Positions 24,531-35,367 of a stretch of 64,000 nucleotides of DNA are shown piece by piece. The stretch covers positions 13,141,501-13,205,500 of the forward strand of contig JAFFSR010000136.1 of assembly GCA_017163975.1 (NCBI GenBank), written 5' to 3'. Position 1 is the first letter of the stretch. Every line of letters starts with the position of its first letter. This DNA comes from Anastatus disparis (lineage: Eukaryota; Arthropoda; Insecta; Hymenoptera; Eupelmidae). A program made the translations under genes and the position numbers. The notes under the pieces were generated by a model. That model was given only the letters and a program-made list of their open reading frames with translations. It ran no database searches and was not told the DNA's origin.

Positions 24531-24674
24531 CCGCGACGATAGTAAGAAATGAGAGTAAATCAACGAGTATTTTGAATGAAACATTAAACTCGCAAACACT
24601 TAAGCCATTAAATTATTTCTCGAAGCATTAAATTTTGTTGTTTAACAGTGAAATAAGATACTAGGGGTTGAAAA

Positions 24675-24854
24675 ATGAAAATTCTCGTGGTGATACTATC
24701 GATAATTTGGGCGGCGGCAGAGGCCGGAGTTATTGGAGATCAGTATATTGGTGATCCTAGCACTAATTTTGGTTTCGAGAATGAATTGTCTTACGAGAGA
24801 CGTGAAAACGAAGCTATCGCAAGATTGTACGAAAATGTACTCGACATCCTTCAG
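24675..24854 (+). CDS. Pal: PAL exon 1 (signal peptide and N-terminal extension)
   Basis: Residues 1-60. The ATG is followed by a hydrophobic leader (ILVVILSIIWAAAEA) and a poorly conserved acidic N-terminal extension. Donor CTTCAG|GTATTA, phase 0. The frame remains open into the intron but loses PAL similarity. Confidence 0.9.
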
Positions 24855-27800
24855 GTATTAAACTATTTTTTAAAACTATCAAACATTATCTCGTATAAGC
24901 ATATGTATGTTTTAACAAAACCACGTCGCAATTGTGTAAACAAGACGATCGATACGCTTACAATGCCCATTGACAAAAACCTGTTGCACACATCCTTTTT
25001 CGTCTATAAATTTTCTTTTTTTTTTTTGTTTCGAAAAACCTTGACATTTCATGAATAGCTCTCCTTTTTTTTATACATACATATATTTTTCTTTTATACA
25101 GTGCCGACTACCTCAAGAGAAAAATATCGAACCGAGCGCTGATCAAGAGGCGTTACTTACAAAGCAGCCTGTTCAAGATCAGAATTGGAAAAGCCCTAAA
25201 GGTCTTGGACAAGTCTCTGGTGTATCCGTTGATCCGCAGGGACGACCTGTCATTTTTCATAGGGGCGATCATATATGGGATTACGAGTGAGTTTAATATT
25301 GTTTAATTGAATAATTGATACCTCATTTCTGCGCATTTCTTCGATTACTTTTTTATTTATAAGTTTAGAAAACTTTGTAGTAATAAAGGTGAGTGTTTGT
25401 ATAACGCTTCGAAAATGTTTTTCTATCAACTTAAATATTTATTTTAAAGCTAATAATTGAAATAAATTATTTATTAGATTTCTTATTACGTATTTAACTA
25501 GATAAAAAATTTTAGTCAAATTATGTGTGTGTAATTTAAATAAATTTGATTAGCAAAACTTTATTATAACAAGCATATAATTGATCAAATTTAAAATTAC
25601 ATATTTTCAAGAATAATTGATTATTAAGTTAAAAGTCATTTGCATTTATCGAGGTGTAAATTGATTGTACAACTTTAACGTTATGACAGAAAACGACGTA
25701 TTTAAATTAACGCTAAACGTTATCCAAACATTCGTAAGATTTTTGACAAACAAAAAACATTTGCAAACAAGTTTTGTAAACGTTAAAAACGTCCACTAGC
25801 CGCGTTGCTGCCAATTTTTACGAAATATTTACTCATCTACTTACCACTCAACAAACATAAGAAAAAAAGTCAAGAATCATTGCTGAGAGACAGAGAGAAA
25901 GAGATGAGTGTGTTATGGGCCTACAAACATTCTAATCTATTTGTTCAAAATTAACGTCCACTCGACAGGTTTGTAGTAGCTCCTACTTAGTTTTTAAAAA
26001 AATGTATAAAAAAAGAGAAGTTTACAAAAACAGGATTCTCTTTCTCTTTTCATCTGAACATTTTGTTTGTTCTCTCGCACCTTTGAAACGCTGTCTTACC
26101 TTCTATAAGGTATACAAGTGCGTTTACCGAGGAGTGTAAGGGTCCAACCTTTTGAAACAGATAGTACAGACGTACATATGCGTGTATATATACGCTCTTC
26201 GTGTAACACTCTTGCTACACGATTGGGCCTTACTCAGGTATATAATACATAGGTACTACCTTCTCCCCCTTTTTATCCATGGCGTCGAACCAATAACACC
26301 TTCTCTTCTTCTGTTTCTTTTTCTTTATTTTTTTTTTCATATATTTTTTTCTTTCTTTCTCTCAACCAGGCTCCTCAGATTTTTATCCCGAAAGGCATAT
26401 AAAAAGGTTTGCTTTACGACTGGCGCGCGAACTGAGCGTACAGAAAAAAAAAACAAAAAAACAAAAAAAAACTAAGAAAAAATAAAGAACGAAAAACGCC
26501 GATGCAGAGCCGATAAAAGAGGCCTGTCGCTTTTGTACATACGGGGTATATAAAGTGGAGAGGCTATAACACACTATTCCTCGCGCGAATGCAGAAGTCC
26601 ATACACCGGCGCTCGAAAACCAAGAATATATATATATGTATATACAGCAAACGCAAGAGTAACGATTTATGGCCTGCATACATGTTATAACGCACAAGGT
26701 TTTTCGATATATATGTTTTGCAAGCTTCAATGCAATTGGAAGTATATATATGCGCGAGTTTATTAACAGATGTGTATGTGTTGCTTGTATGCTCTCTCTG
26801 TTGTTTGTAATGTTTGAATTGTAAATGAGAGCTGTTAAATAAGCTATTCAATTCTGATATGATAAAAATGTTTTTACTTGTCGATAAAAATTATTGATAA
26901 ATAGATGTTTTATTTAAAATTATTGTACAAGTAACTTTATCCAATTAAATTTATGTTCTAGGATGTAGATTAAAAATACCTTAAATTTTTTTTATTATTA
27001 TATATAAATTTTTTTATACCTTGAATTTTTTAATATAATGGTTAGTACTTTATTTTTAAAAATTTATCAAATATTCAACAACATTGTTAAATTTTCACAA
27101 TATTTTTTATCATGAATTATAAATAATGAAAAATTAGAATGATAATAGAAAATAAAACTAATAAATCTTGATTAACATGACTTTATTAATTCAAGTATTC
27201 AAGATCAATAATATTTAAAATCTAAGAAATAATACATTTATCCATTTTTTAAAAATTCCATTATAGATTAATATTAGAACCAAACATAAAAATTTTTCCC
27301 ATAGCTTCAATTGAAATTAGTTGAGATGTTTCAATCAGCTTACGCCTTCTTAAACCTCAATAAGTGTAAAATATTGTATTTTCATCACCTCCTATCATTA
27401 TACTTTATAAATCCTTAAAAATAGAAAAAGTCACTTTCTTGAAATAATGCCTGGGAAAATCTGATCCAAATATTATTACCCACGATCTTGCTCCTCTTTT
27501 CACAGGACATTAAACAATTTTTCCGAAAGCAAGAAACTCTCACTGAGTATCACGTTCAACACAATTTTCAATAATAAACGACATACATAGTTGAATCGAT
27601 AAAAGATTAAAATTTTTTTAGAATATAGCTCAGCTATTTGGTGCTCATCGATTCAATACTAAAACTTGACACGTATACACGTATAAGGTTTGCTTCTTTT
27701 GTTATACATTGAAGCTTACACTATACAAGAGCCCCTGACAAGAGCGACGTGTTTCTCTCTTAGAGCATTGAAAATCATCTCCTTTTGGGTATATGTATTA

Positions 27801-30800
27801 TGCATTATATGATTTTCCATTATGCTTATAGCTCGTTCGATGCCAACTACCAATATACAAAGCATCAGGATGGGCCCATTGCCGTAAATACGGTGTTGAC
27901 GTTAAATCCTCATAGCGGCGAGATCGAAGATGGATGGGGTAGCAATGCATTTTACCTGCCCCATGGTGTACATGTCGATATGCAAGGTAACATTTGGCTG
28001 ACCGACGTTGCTTTACATCAAGTTTTCAAGGTAATAATAGACAATAGACACTGGGTCTAGTTATGTTTCTTTACTTCGGATACATCAGTTTTATGAGGAT
28101 TTTTTTTTTCAATGCTAGCTTAATGTTTTTAAGATTTACTGAAAATTTTCTTGACGGCTCTTGGAACTTTTTTTTTAATTTTTTTTTAATAATACATATA
28201 TAATTAAATTTAATGTATAGTAATATTGTTCATAATTTTTTTATATAGACATTTTCTTAACTTACCAAAGTATATATTTTAAATATTCAAATTTTAATTC
28301 AATAAATTAAAAAAATTTGTTAGTCATTAATATTTTTATAAAATATTAAAAAGTAATATATTTTAATTTTTATAAATATTTAGAGAATATTTTATCTTTT
28401 CATGCAATGAATAAAAATTATTTAATTTTTACGATTTAAGTAATGCATAAAACTTTTGATGTTATTTGCAACTTCTTAATAAAGACATTAAGTTTTTTTT
28501 TCAAAATTCTGCTTACCAATCACGATAATGAATACTCTATCCGCCTAATCCTTAACAAAGTAAACAACATAAAAGAGCCAAGGATATAGCTTTTAGGAAA
28601 CGCAACAAAAGTTTCTTTTTAAACAGCACCCTTGGAGAGAGAGAGGCACTTTCACAGTACTGATCGTTCTTAAATCGCAGTTTTTATGCCCTTTTTTTCT
28701 TCTTCTTCAGCCCATTGGGGCTTTTCAGATTTATAACAGCTGGGAGTGTTTCTCAATCTTCTTTACACCCCTGCTAAGTTCTTTTACAGATGACCGATTT
28801 CCCTTTAGCAACTTTCCCATAGATACTATACATAAACCTCGGAGCCAAACCTAAATTGAAGAATTTTTTTTTCTTCTTTTTCTTCTATAGTTTCCTCCGC
28901 GAGACAGAACACAGGATACCGAACCAGAGCCAATTTTAGTATTGGGCGAACGATTTATACCAGGCGGTGATTCTAGTCATTTTTGTCAGCCGACGGCTGT
29001 TGTTGTCATGCCGACTGGAGAGATTGTTGTCGCCGACGGCTACTGCAACGATCGTATTATCGTATTCGATCCTAAAGGTCAAATGATAGGACAGCTTCCG
29101 CCATACGGTAATGAAGGTAAGTTAAAAGAAGAAAAAAAATCAAGAAAAATCTCAACCATTTTTCTTAATAGAAGCTATTAATTTTAGTTTTTTTTTGTTT
29201 TGGGGACAGTTTTCTAGTTTTCGCATTTACTTAAGATCGCTTATCTTGGTATAATGGATGAAAAAGAATTTCAATCTGATAACAAAGGATTTTAGGGTTG
29301 GGTTTTATTTGTGTGTACGGTCACCAAAATTTTTCATAATCAGCATTCTAGACGACTGTTTTAATGTTTATTTAAGAACTCATTTATTTTTTAGGCTGGC
29401 TAGTTAAAACGAAACGAGAATCACGTTATTTTATGAATAATTTTGGGCTCGAACCAAAGAGTAGCAATCAATTGGGATGAAACTTTGATTTAACTTTCTT
29501 GTAAGATGCGTATTTATAGTTTTAACGTACTCAATCGTGTACTTTTTTTATTTTTTTTTTGAAACGTCATCATAGATCGGCGCTTAACAAAGCATACACG
29601 ATTGAAACTTAAAGAGTCATGACCTCTTAATTAAGCCATAGTCGAAAAAATTTAAAAAATCATTATCTCCTAACTGTTCTTACTATTCTTCATGCTTAGG
29701 CTTTATTTTTAATAAATAATTACTGTATTCCTTTTTTATCAAGTCATAAAAAAAATAAATTGTTTGAAAAAAGTATATGAATGAAAGTAATTATTGCAAC
29801 AGTGTTAATTAAATAACACGTTTTGAAAACTAAAATATAGTATATATTTAGTTAGAATAAACTAGTTATGCAAATATTATCTTTATTAAACTGTTGAATA
29901 AAACAAAATTTATCTCTCTATCAATGGTAGTGTTGATTTAAAAATTACATTTTTTCACTGGAAAGTTATATATATAATACTTGAAAGTTATAAATAAGCA
30001 TGATCTAACTGTAGCACATAAAGAGAAAGTGTATAATGTAAAACAGTTGGTACTGTACAAAAGCAGTGCATATGAGAAATAATCATAAAAATTAATTATT
30101 ATTTATTAAAAGGATATTTTAATCGTTGAAAATATATACTCGTTTATCAAAAAAATATCGATTGATTTCTATAAATAGCGTATAAAGAAAAAAAAATTTG
30201 TATCGTAGATTTTAAAAAATACAGTAATTATGTCTTTAATGTCTTTATTAAATACGTTAAGTAACGTGTAATTTACATTTCGAATGTGCTATTTTATAAA
30301 ATAACTAGTTTTTATTCGTTTCGCATACAAGCCTATAAAAATTATATGCCTTTAACATGCTATTTATTCGCTGCTTTTTTTTCCTTTTTGGTGAATCAAT
30401 GTATAAGGTATACAAACATGATTCGCATAAAAAGTAGAAAAAATGAATATTCTACTAAATGTCATCACGTTTGGAGATCTCAATTGTATAAAAGTTTGTC
30501 ATAGCTATTGGTAAACTTTTTATGCATTAGTCTGATTTTTATGAAGACTATTATATAGATTAACAAAGTTGAAGCTATAATTTTTTTAATAAAATTAAAA
30601 AATAAACTTATTTAAAATAAAAAAATATTTTACAGATTTATTTTTATTTATTAGTCCAAATTTTGTGAAAATTATTATAAAAATTTACAACACAAAAATT
30701 CATATAATAATGCATTTTTTCTAAACAAAAATATAATTTATCATATATAAAATGAAAAAATAAACTTTGCAAAAATGTATTTTCCAGATTTCCTTCGACT

Positions 30801-33226
30801 GAAAGTACCGCACAGCTTAACGATTTTAAAACGTGGCGACGTATGCGTGGCAGACAGAGAGCATCAGCGTATAGTTTGTTTCAATCTTACCGCAGCATTG
30901 GAGCAGCGTCAAAATGAACAAATGCTCTCGTGGTTGCCTCTGGTTATCCATCGGCCAGGTGTCTGTAGGATTTTCGGCGTCACTTCGCACGGTGAACCTT
31001 TAGCTTTATATATATATATATATATATATATACTCTCCTCTACTCTGTAATCGTCTTTCTGCGGGCGTTTATTTTTTTTAATTTTTTTTGCTTTTGTTTC
31101 TTTCTTTTTATTTTTGTTTTCTACGTTTCTCTTTCCTTTCGCAGACTCGAAAGCGAAGCTTTAATAAAGTCGTCAAAACGTACAAGGACTCTTGGGTTAC
31201 CGAGTATTATTTGGCCGGATGTAACTGTACGTTATAAGAGATAAATCCTTCCTTTTCTACTTTTGTTTCTTCGTATTTTTATTTCTCTCTCTTTTTTTTT
31301 TTAATTTCAATAGCTTAATTTCGACGACGTGAGTCGTGTTGAATTTATTTATATTGTGGGAATGTGGTTGCGATATAATTAGCTGCATTTTATGGATGAT
31401 TTTATCTCGAAATTTTTCGTCGTATGTTTTGGCAGTTTTTATAGTTTTTAAGTTATTTTGTCATAACGTGTTACAAATTACTTATGAACTTGTTTCTGCG
31501 AAATACTAAATATGTGACTTAATGAAAATAAAATAACGTAGTAGTTTTTTTTCTTTCTTAGAATTCATTCTAATTTAGAAATAATAATTATTATTATTTA
31601 ATAGCACATTATGCAACTAGGGAGTAATATCCTATTTTTCTACCGAGGGAAAGTTTGTGACCCGAACAAGCAAAGCGAAGCGAGGGGAGCAAATTTGACA
31701 GAAATTAGACTTTACTCCCGAGTTGCATATTGTGCTTTATTCTTACCTCAACAATGGTCTAATATTAATATTTAATAAAAAAATTCAGATCTATTCAATT
31801 TTATAAGTTTTAAAATTAGCGGGAGAAATATCCATTTCTCCCGCAAAATTTTAGAGATTAGAAATATCTTTCTTTCGGCCCGCTCTTCAAGTTAATAAGG
31901 TGGTCTATTTCTGTTGAGGTAGAAATGAATTATTTTATTGTTGTATACTAATTAAGTAATAGTCCATCTCAATAGAAATGAATATTTTATATAAAATATT
32001 AAAACAACAGTTCTTATTTTTTAAGAGAAATAACTAACTAGTTAATTTTCATCGTTTTTAAGAACAATCATGAAGATATTCTTTTGTTTTTTAGAGGATA
32101 TGCTCTATGCACTAAATGGTCCAACAACACCAAATAATCCAGTGATGGGTTTCACTCTGAGTCCAGATTACGGTTCGGTCATTTCAACATGGGGTCCAAC
32201 ATTTGATGTGAGTTAAAAATTAATCGAAAGAAAGATTTATATTTTATTAATCGCAATATAATTGTTAACAAATTTCTTTGATACAAAATCAACATTCAAC
32301 AAAAGCCATTCGAAACTCGTATAAAAAGTTAATAAAATGCATACATCACATATACGAGCGTGTTGATTCTGAAAAAAAAATGTTCAACGCATTTTATATC
32401 GTTATTACAATGTCATATATGTTAAGAGTTATGGGTTTGATAAATTATACCTACTCAAATTATTACGACGATAATTTATGTATCTTTTATGCCATACGAT
32501 TGGGGGATAAGAAAGTATACATGCAGCCGGCTAAAAATTTATACTTTTATTACGTCGTCGGTGAAGAGAAATGTCTTTTTTTTTAAAACAGTTTTAGTAT
32601 TAATTGCAAATAACAACAAATATTGTTGGTAATAAAATTTTCAAATAACATAAATTATTTCATTTAATCACTTAACAAAGTGAAATGTTTCCTCGTGAAG
32701 CTTAAATCATCTTTAAATACTTGGAATATTTTCTCGTTCTGAATGAATGAAATTCAAACGTTTAACTTTGATTTGAAAATAAAAAAAAAAAGAAATAAAT
32801 AACTTTACCTTTCACTCGAAAAAATTCGTTTCTCTTAATATCTTACTTTTAAGACATAAAACAGCCAAGCGAACTCTTTACAATTTCCGTGAAAGGAATA
32901 AAAAAAAAGCTTTTGCCTTTTCGCACGCGGCACGTCTTTTATACATTATTTTACACATACAAACACTCACGTGTGCAGGTGTATGTACACACAAACATAG
33001 GAGAATTTTTTGTTAACTTGTCAGCAAAGCTAAAATTATAATAATCGTTTCTTTCTCTTTTATCTTGAAAAAATATATATATATGTATATATATTTCTTT
33101 TAATTCCAGTCTTTCAGCAATCCGCACGAGATAGCTGCTTGTCCAAATGGTACAGCTATATACGTGTCAGAAATTGGACCGAACGTTGTCTGGAAGTTTA
33201 GGCTGCTAACGAACTGGAAAATGTAA
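24675..33226 (+). CDS. Pal: Peptidyl-alpha-hydroxyglycine alpha-amidating lyase (7 exons)
   Basis: Exons 24675..24854, 25102..25286, 27832..28030, 28891..29116, 30788..30991, 32095..32207 and 33110..33226 join in frame into 407 aa. PAL cleaves peptidyl-alpha-hydroxyglycine to the amidated peptide plus glyoxylate, the last step of neuropeptide amidation in the secretory pathway. A signal peptide (residues 1-18) and no other membrane segment mark a stand-alone soluble enzyme, as in insects where PHM and PAL are separate genes. Six-bladed propeller landmarks are present: HRGD (Arg114), LPHG (His166), ADGYC (Tyr239), VPHS (His272), ADRE (Arg287) and NPHE (His375). The three histidines match the zinc ligands of the rat enzyme and Arg114/Tyr239/Arg287 its active-site residues, by recall. 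Cysteine pairs 220/240 and 283/294 match its two disulfides. The Ca-site Asp after the last His is Glu376 here. Confidence 0.96.
25102..25286 (+). CDS. Pal: PAL exon 2
   Basis: Residues 61-121 plus part of 122. Acceptor TTTTATACAG, donor TTACGA|GTGAGT (phase 2). Encodes the start of the lyase domain: LGQVSGVSVDPQGRPVIFH followed by RGDHIWD, including the catalytic-type Arg114. Confidence 0.95.
25287..27831 (+). other. PAL intron 2
   Basis: The longest PAL intron, 2.5 kb. It includes a composition island at about 25860-26830 with CT/GA tracts, CpGs and TA runs that could hold an intronic enhancer. No coding content was supported. Confidence 0.7.
27832..28030 (+). CDS. Pal: PAL exon 3
   Basis: Completes Asp122 and encodes residues 123-188. 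Acceptor GCTTATAG, donor TTCAAG|GTAATA (phase 0). Contains DGPIAVNTVLTLNP, YLPHGVHVD (zinc-ligand-type His166) and LTDVALHQVFK, all strongly PAL-like. Confidence 0.95.
28031..28890 (+). other. PAL intron 3
   Basis: An 860-bp AT-rich intron ending in a long pyrimidine tract and CTATAG. No other feature seen. Confidence 0.75.
28891..29116 (+). CDS. Pal: PAL exon 4
   Basis: Residues 189-263 plus the first base of codon 264. Starts FPPRDRTQ after TTCTATAG and ends at AATGAAG|GTAAGT (phase 1). Contains GERFIPGGDSSHFCQPTAV and VVADGYCNDRI, which hold Cys220, Tyr239 and Cys240. Confidence 0.95.
29117..30787 (+). other. PAL intron 4
   Basis: A 1.67-kb AT-rich intron. No coding content or recognisable repeat family was seen. 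Confidence 0.7.
30788..30991 (+). CDS. Pal: PAL exon 5
   Basis: Codons 264-331 plus one base. Acceptor TTTTCCAG. Encodes VPHSLTIL (zinc-ligand-type His272) and CVADREHQRIVCF (Arg287, Cys283/294). The donor is the least certain in the gene: CACG|GTGAAC was chosen because it gives phase 1, which matches exon 6 and leads into the expected DMLYALNGP motif. A TA microsatellite begins about 15 nt downstream. Confidence 0.85.
31007..31031. repeat. (TA)n microsatellite next to PAL exon 5 donor
   Basis: About 25 bp of TA repeats starting some 15 nt past the inferred splice donor. Length variation here could affect donor use. Confidence 0.85.
31599..31740. mobile_element. MITE-like element with ~28-bp terminal inverted repeats
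   Basis: The left end (31599-31627) and right end (31711-31740) are inverted copies sharing ACTCCC and AGTTGCATA blocks with about three mismatches. The roughly 83-nt middle contains AAGCAAAGCGAAGCGAGG, a segment with a GCGAAGCGAG core. No coding capacity. Flanks are AT-rich, so a target duplication cannot be called reliably. Confidence 0.65.
31744..31921. mobile_element. MITE-like element with internal hairpin
   Basis: TACCTCAACA at 31744-31753 is inverted at 31912-31921. Inside it, 31811-31829 and 31834-31853 form a stem with a perfect GCGGGAGAAAT core and a 4-nt loop. It abuts the previous element, suggesting a nested or tandem insertion of small DNA elements in intron 5. Confidence 0.6.
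32095..32207 (+). CDS. Pal: PAL exon 6
   Basis: Acceptor TTTTTTAG; the first two bases complete codon 332, then residues 333-369 (DMLYALNGP ... VMGFTL ... ISTWGPTFD). Donor TTTGAT|GTGAGT, phase 0. Confidence 0.92.
32208..33109 (+). other. PAL intron 6
   Basis: A 900-bp intron. A 102-codon open frame within it (32278-32586) shows no recognisable motif and is treated as chance. Confidence 0.7.
33110..33226 (+). CDS. Pal: PAL exon 7 (C-terminus)
   Basis: Residues 370-407 and the TAA stop. Acceptor TTTAATTCCAG. Encodes SFSNPHEIAACPNG and IYVSEIGPNVVWKF, the last propeller strand with zinc-ligand-type His375. The protein ends 13 residues after SEIGPNVVWKF begins to close the propeller, so no C-terminal membrane anchor follows. 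Confidence 0.95.
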   Translation, partial: SFSNPHEIAACPNGTAIYVSEIGPNVVWKFRLLTNWKM

Positions 33227-33717
33227 ATTGAGATATAAAAAAATATCTCTACTATCTGACTGAATGTATCTCTCTTATTTTGTTTTGTCTATGATACACA
33301 GTGGATTAAGAAGAAAAAAACGAAACTAAAAAATACAAAAATAAAATTGAGTAAACGAGAGCGAATAAGGATGAAGAAGGAAAAAAGAAAGAGAAGTTCA
33401 ATGAAGAATATTTCAACGGGTATAGGGGTAAACATATATTCGAAATTCAAATGAAACCAAGGAGCTCGTCGTTCCAACACTTGAAACCAGTTTTAGTTGA
33501 CTTTTTTTCCTCTCTTTCTCTCTATATCTTCTTTTCTTCCTTATATACATATATACATATATACCTCTCTCGCTTTCTTTGCTATACTCGCGAGAGAGAT
33601 TCATTAATACTGAACAAATAGTGTCTGTATATATATATGTATATCCTCGAAGTGTAAATACAATTACCTCGAGTATATAGACCTTGTTGTGTGTTTACCA
33701 AGCGCGTTATGAAAGCC

Positions 33718-33723
33718 AATAAA
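33718..33723 (+). terminator. Candidate PAL polyadenylation signal
   Basis: AATAAA about 490 nt past the PAL stop, at the end of a moderately complex stretch. Other hexamers occur further on, so usage is unproven. Confidence 0.4.
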
Positions 33724-34783
33724 TTTTTATTTTACGACATTTGCGCACATCAACAAGCCTAATCATCGTATACGTTATGTCTTCTAAAACCAAAGAAAGT
33801 AAAGTGGAGCTTTTTTTAAATAATCTTTTTATCATTCATGTTTACTCGTAGAATTTATTTTACTTCTTCAAGCTTAACTTTATTCCTTGATGTGATAAAA
33901 TATGTCTTTTTTATTTGCTTGTTTTGAAAAATCAAAATTATTTATTTTCAGTTATTATATAAGTTTCTTGTGATAACATTTATTTATAATACTTAGAAAA
34001 TCAAAATATAGATCATCTATGGTTATTGGGAATACATTTTTTAAACATTTTATGAGAAATGTAAATTATTTATTGTTATTTAAACTTGGTTGAAGAAATG
34101 AATATATCAATCAAATAATATCAAAAATATGATTAATTTTCATGATACGGAATTGTATAACAAATTAATGAATGTTAGAAGAAAATAGTAAAAAAAATTA
34201 GTCAATAATATTCCGATCTTTTTGAAATTTTCAATATCAACTCTTGATATCATAAAATTTTAATAATAAAATTTTAACACTAAATGTCCATCGATTCCGA
34301 ATTTAATCGCAACACTTTGTCATTAAAAAGTGTATGTGAAAAATTATATATATAAATATATAATGGTGCTAAAACTAGTTTTCAGTAAAATTGAAAAAAA
34401 AAAAAAAGATTTTACAAGTCTAATATTTATTGTGCTATCCTAAGTAGCTTTTGTACTATGATAGTATTTCTATATTATTTTTGTTATATAGTATTTTATG
34501 AGTTTATCTACAAATAAATAAAAAATTCTGAAAATATTTCAAGGTTTGGCTTTATTTTTAAATGTACCTTTCATCTGTAATTTTTTTAATTACTTTGTAA
34601 TTAATAATATTTTATATGATATTTAAGCTTTTCTTTATATCAATGCATATAAATAAATAAGAAAAAATATTGATCAAAGTAGAATTTAGAAACTATTGAA
34701 ATTACTAAAATTTTTATTAATTTGAGCTTTCTTTTTTATTCATTTTAGTTTTTTTAAATAATTTTTTTACACTCTGCGCGAAA

Positions 34784-34827
34784 AGTGGGTATTTTTCTCC
34801 CTACCGGCAGAATAAAAAGCACCCACT
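34784..34827. repeat. Small inverted repeat
   Basis: AGTGGGTATTTTT on the left is mirrored by AAAAAGCACCCACT on the right around a GC-containing loop. It directly precedes the larger hairpin element and may be part of the same insertion. Confidence 0.5.
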
Positions 34828-34854
34828 ATTCACGCCTCGTATAAAAAAATCGTA

Positions 34855-34957
34855 TATTCACCACGGGAGTTAATTAAAAATGCCTTAAATCGTATGTTTG
34901 TCTATGACAATTACATACGATTTAAGACATTTTTTAAATTAACTCCCGAGGTGAATA
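34855..34957. mobile_element. Hairpin element with ~43-bp arms
   Basis: 34855-34897 and 34913-34957 are inverted copies with only a few mismatches and a 15-nt loop. The outer arm ends read TATTCACC and GGTGAATA and the inner arm contains CTTAAATCGTATGT. It looks like a short foldback/MITE insertion and has no coding capacity. Confidence 0.7.
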
Positions 34958-35314
34958 ATATACTATTTATAGTTTTTATGCGTTTTTAATCTATTTTTTG
35001 ATTCATAAAATTAATAAGGTTCAAGTTAAAGAATTGTTACAAAGAAATAAAAGCGATGATAATTAAAAATGTTTGGTAATAACAAATAAATCAATAAAAA
35101 CATAACTTTGTTTAAGTAAATACAGAAAACTTATTTTTCTACTATCATTTAACATATACACAAAATGTCACATTCACACAATTTTAATTATAGTAATGCG
35201 TAAAGTAGTCATTTGGTGTTTACTTTTAACCAAAATATCAGAATAAAAAATCTAGGTACGTAAAAACGACATAAAAAAAAATTAAATTTAGCATACATGA
35301 TAAAAAAAATACCG

Positions 35315-35367
35315 AATACGCATAAGTGGTTCTCACACTTATGTGAGAATTACTTATTATGCGCATT
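35315..35367. repeat. Hairpin with ~22-bp imperfect arms
   Basis: AATACGCATAAGTGG and TTCTCAC on the left are mirrored by GTGAGAATTACTTA and TTATGCGCATT on the right, with a small indel and a 6-nt loop. It is the third palindromic element within 600 bp. Confidence 0.6.

Larger units (their letters stand above)
22802..24674. other. Noncoding region upstream of PAL
   Basis: AT-rich intergenic DNA holding one truncated SINE (23607-23766). The last 350 bases before the PAL start are less AT-rich and contain CT repeats and CpGs, as expected for the PAL promoter and 5' UTR. Confidence 0.6.
30992..32094 (+). other. PAL intron 5 with mini-elements
   Basis: A 1.1-kb intron that holds a TA microsatellite near its donor, a pyrimidine-rich stretch (about 31040-31145), and two adjacent palindromic elements at 31599-31740 and 31744-31921. 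Confidence 0.7.

Noticed and set aside
32278..32586. Plus-strand frame of 102 codons inside PAL intron 6
   Set aside because: No motif; sits wholly in an intron and fits chance expectation in AT-rich DNA.
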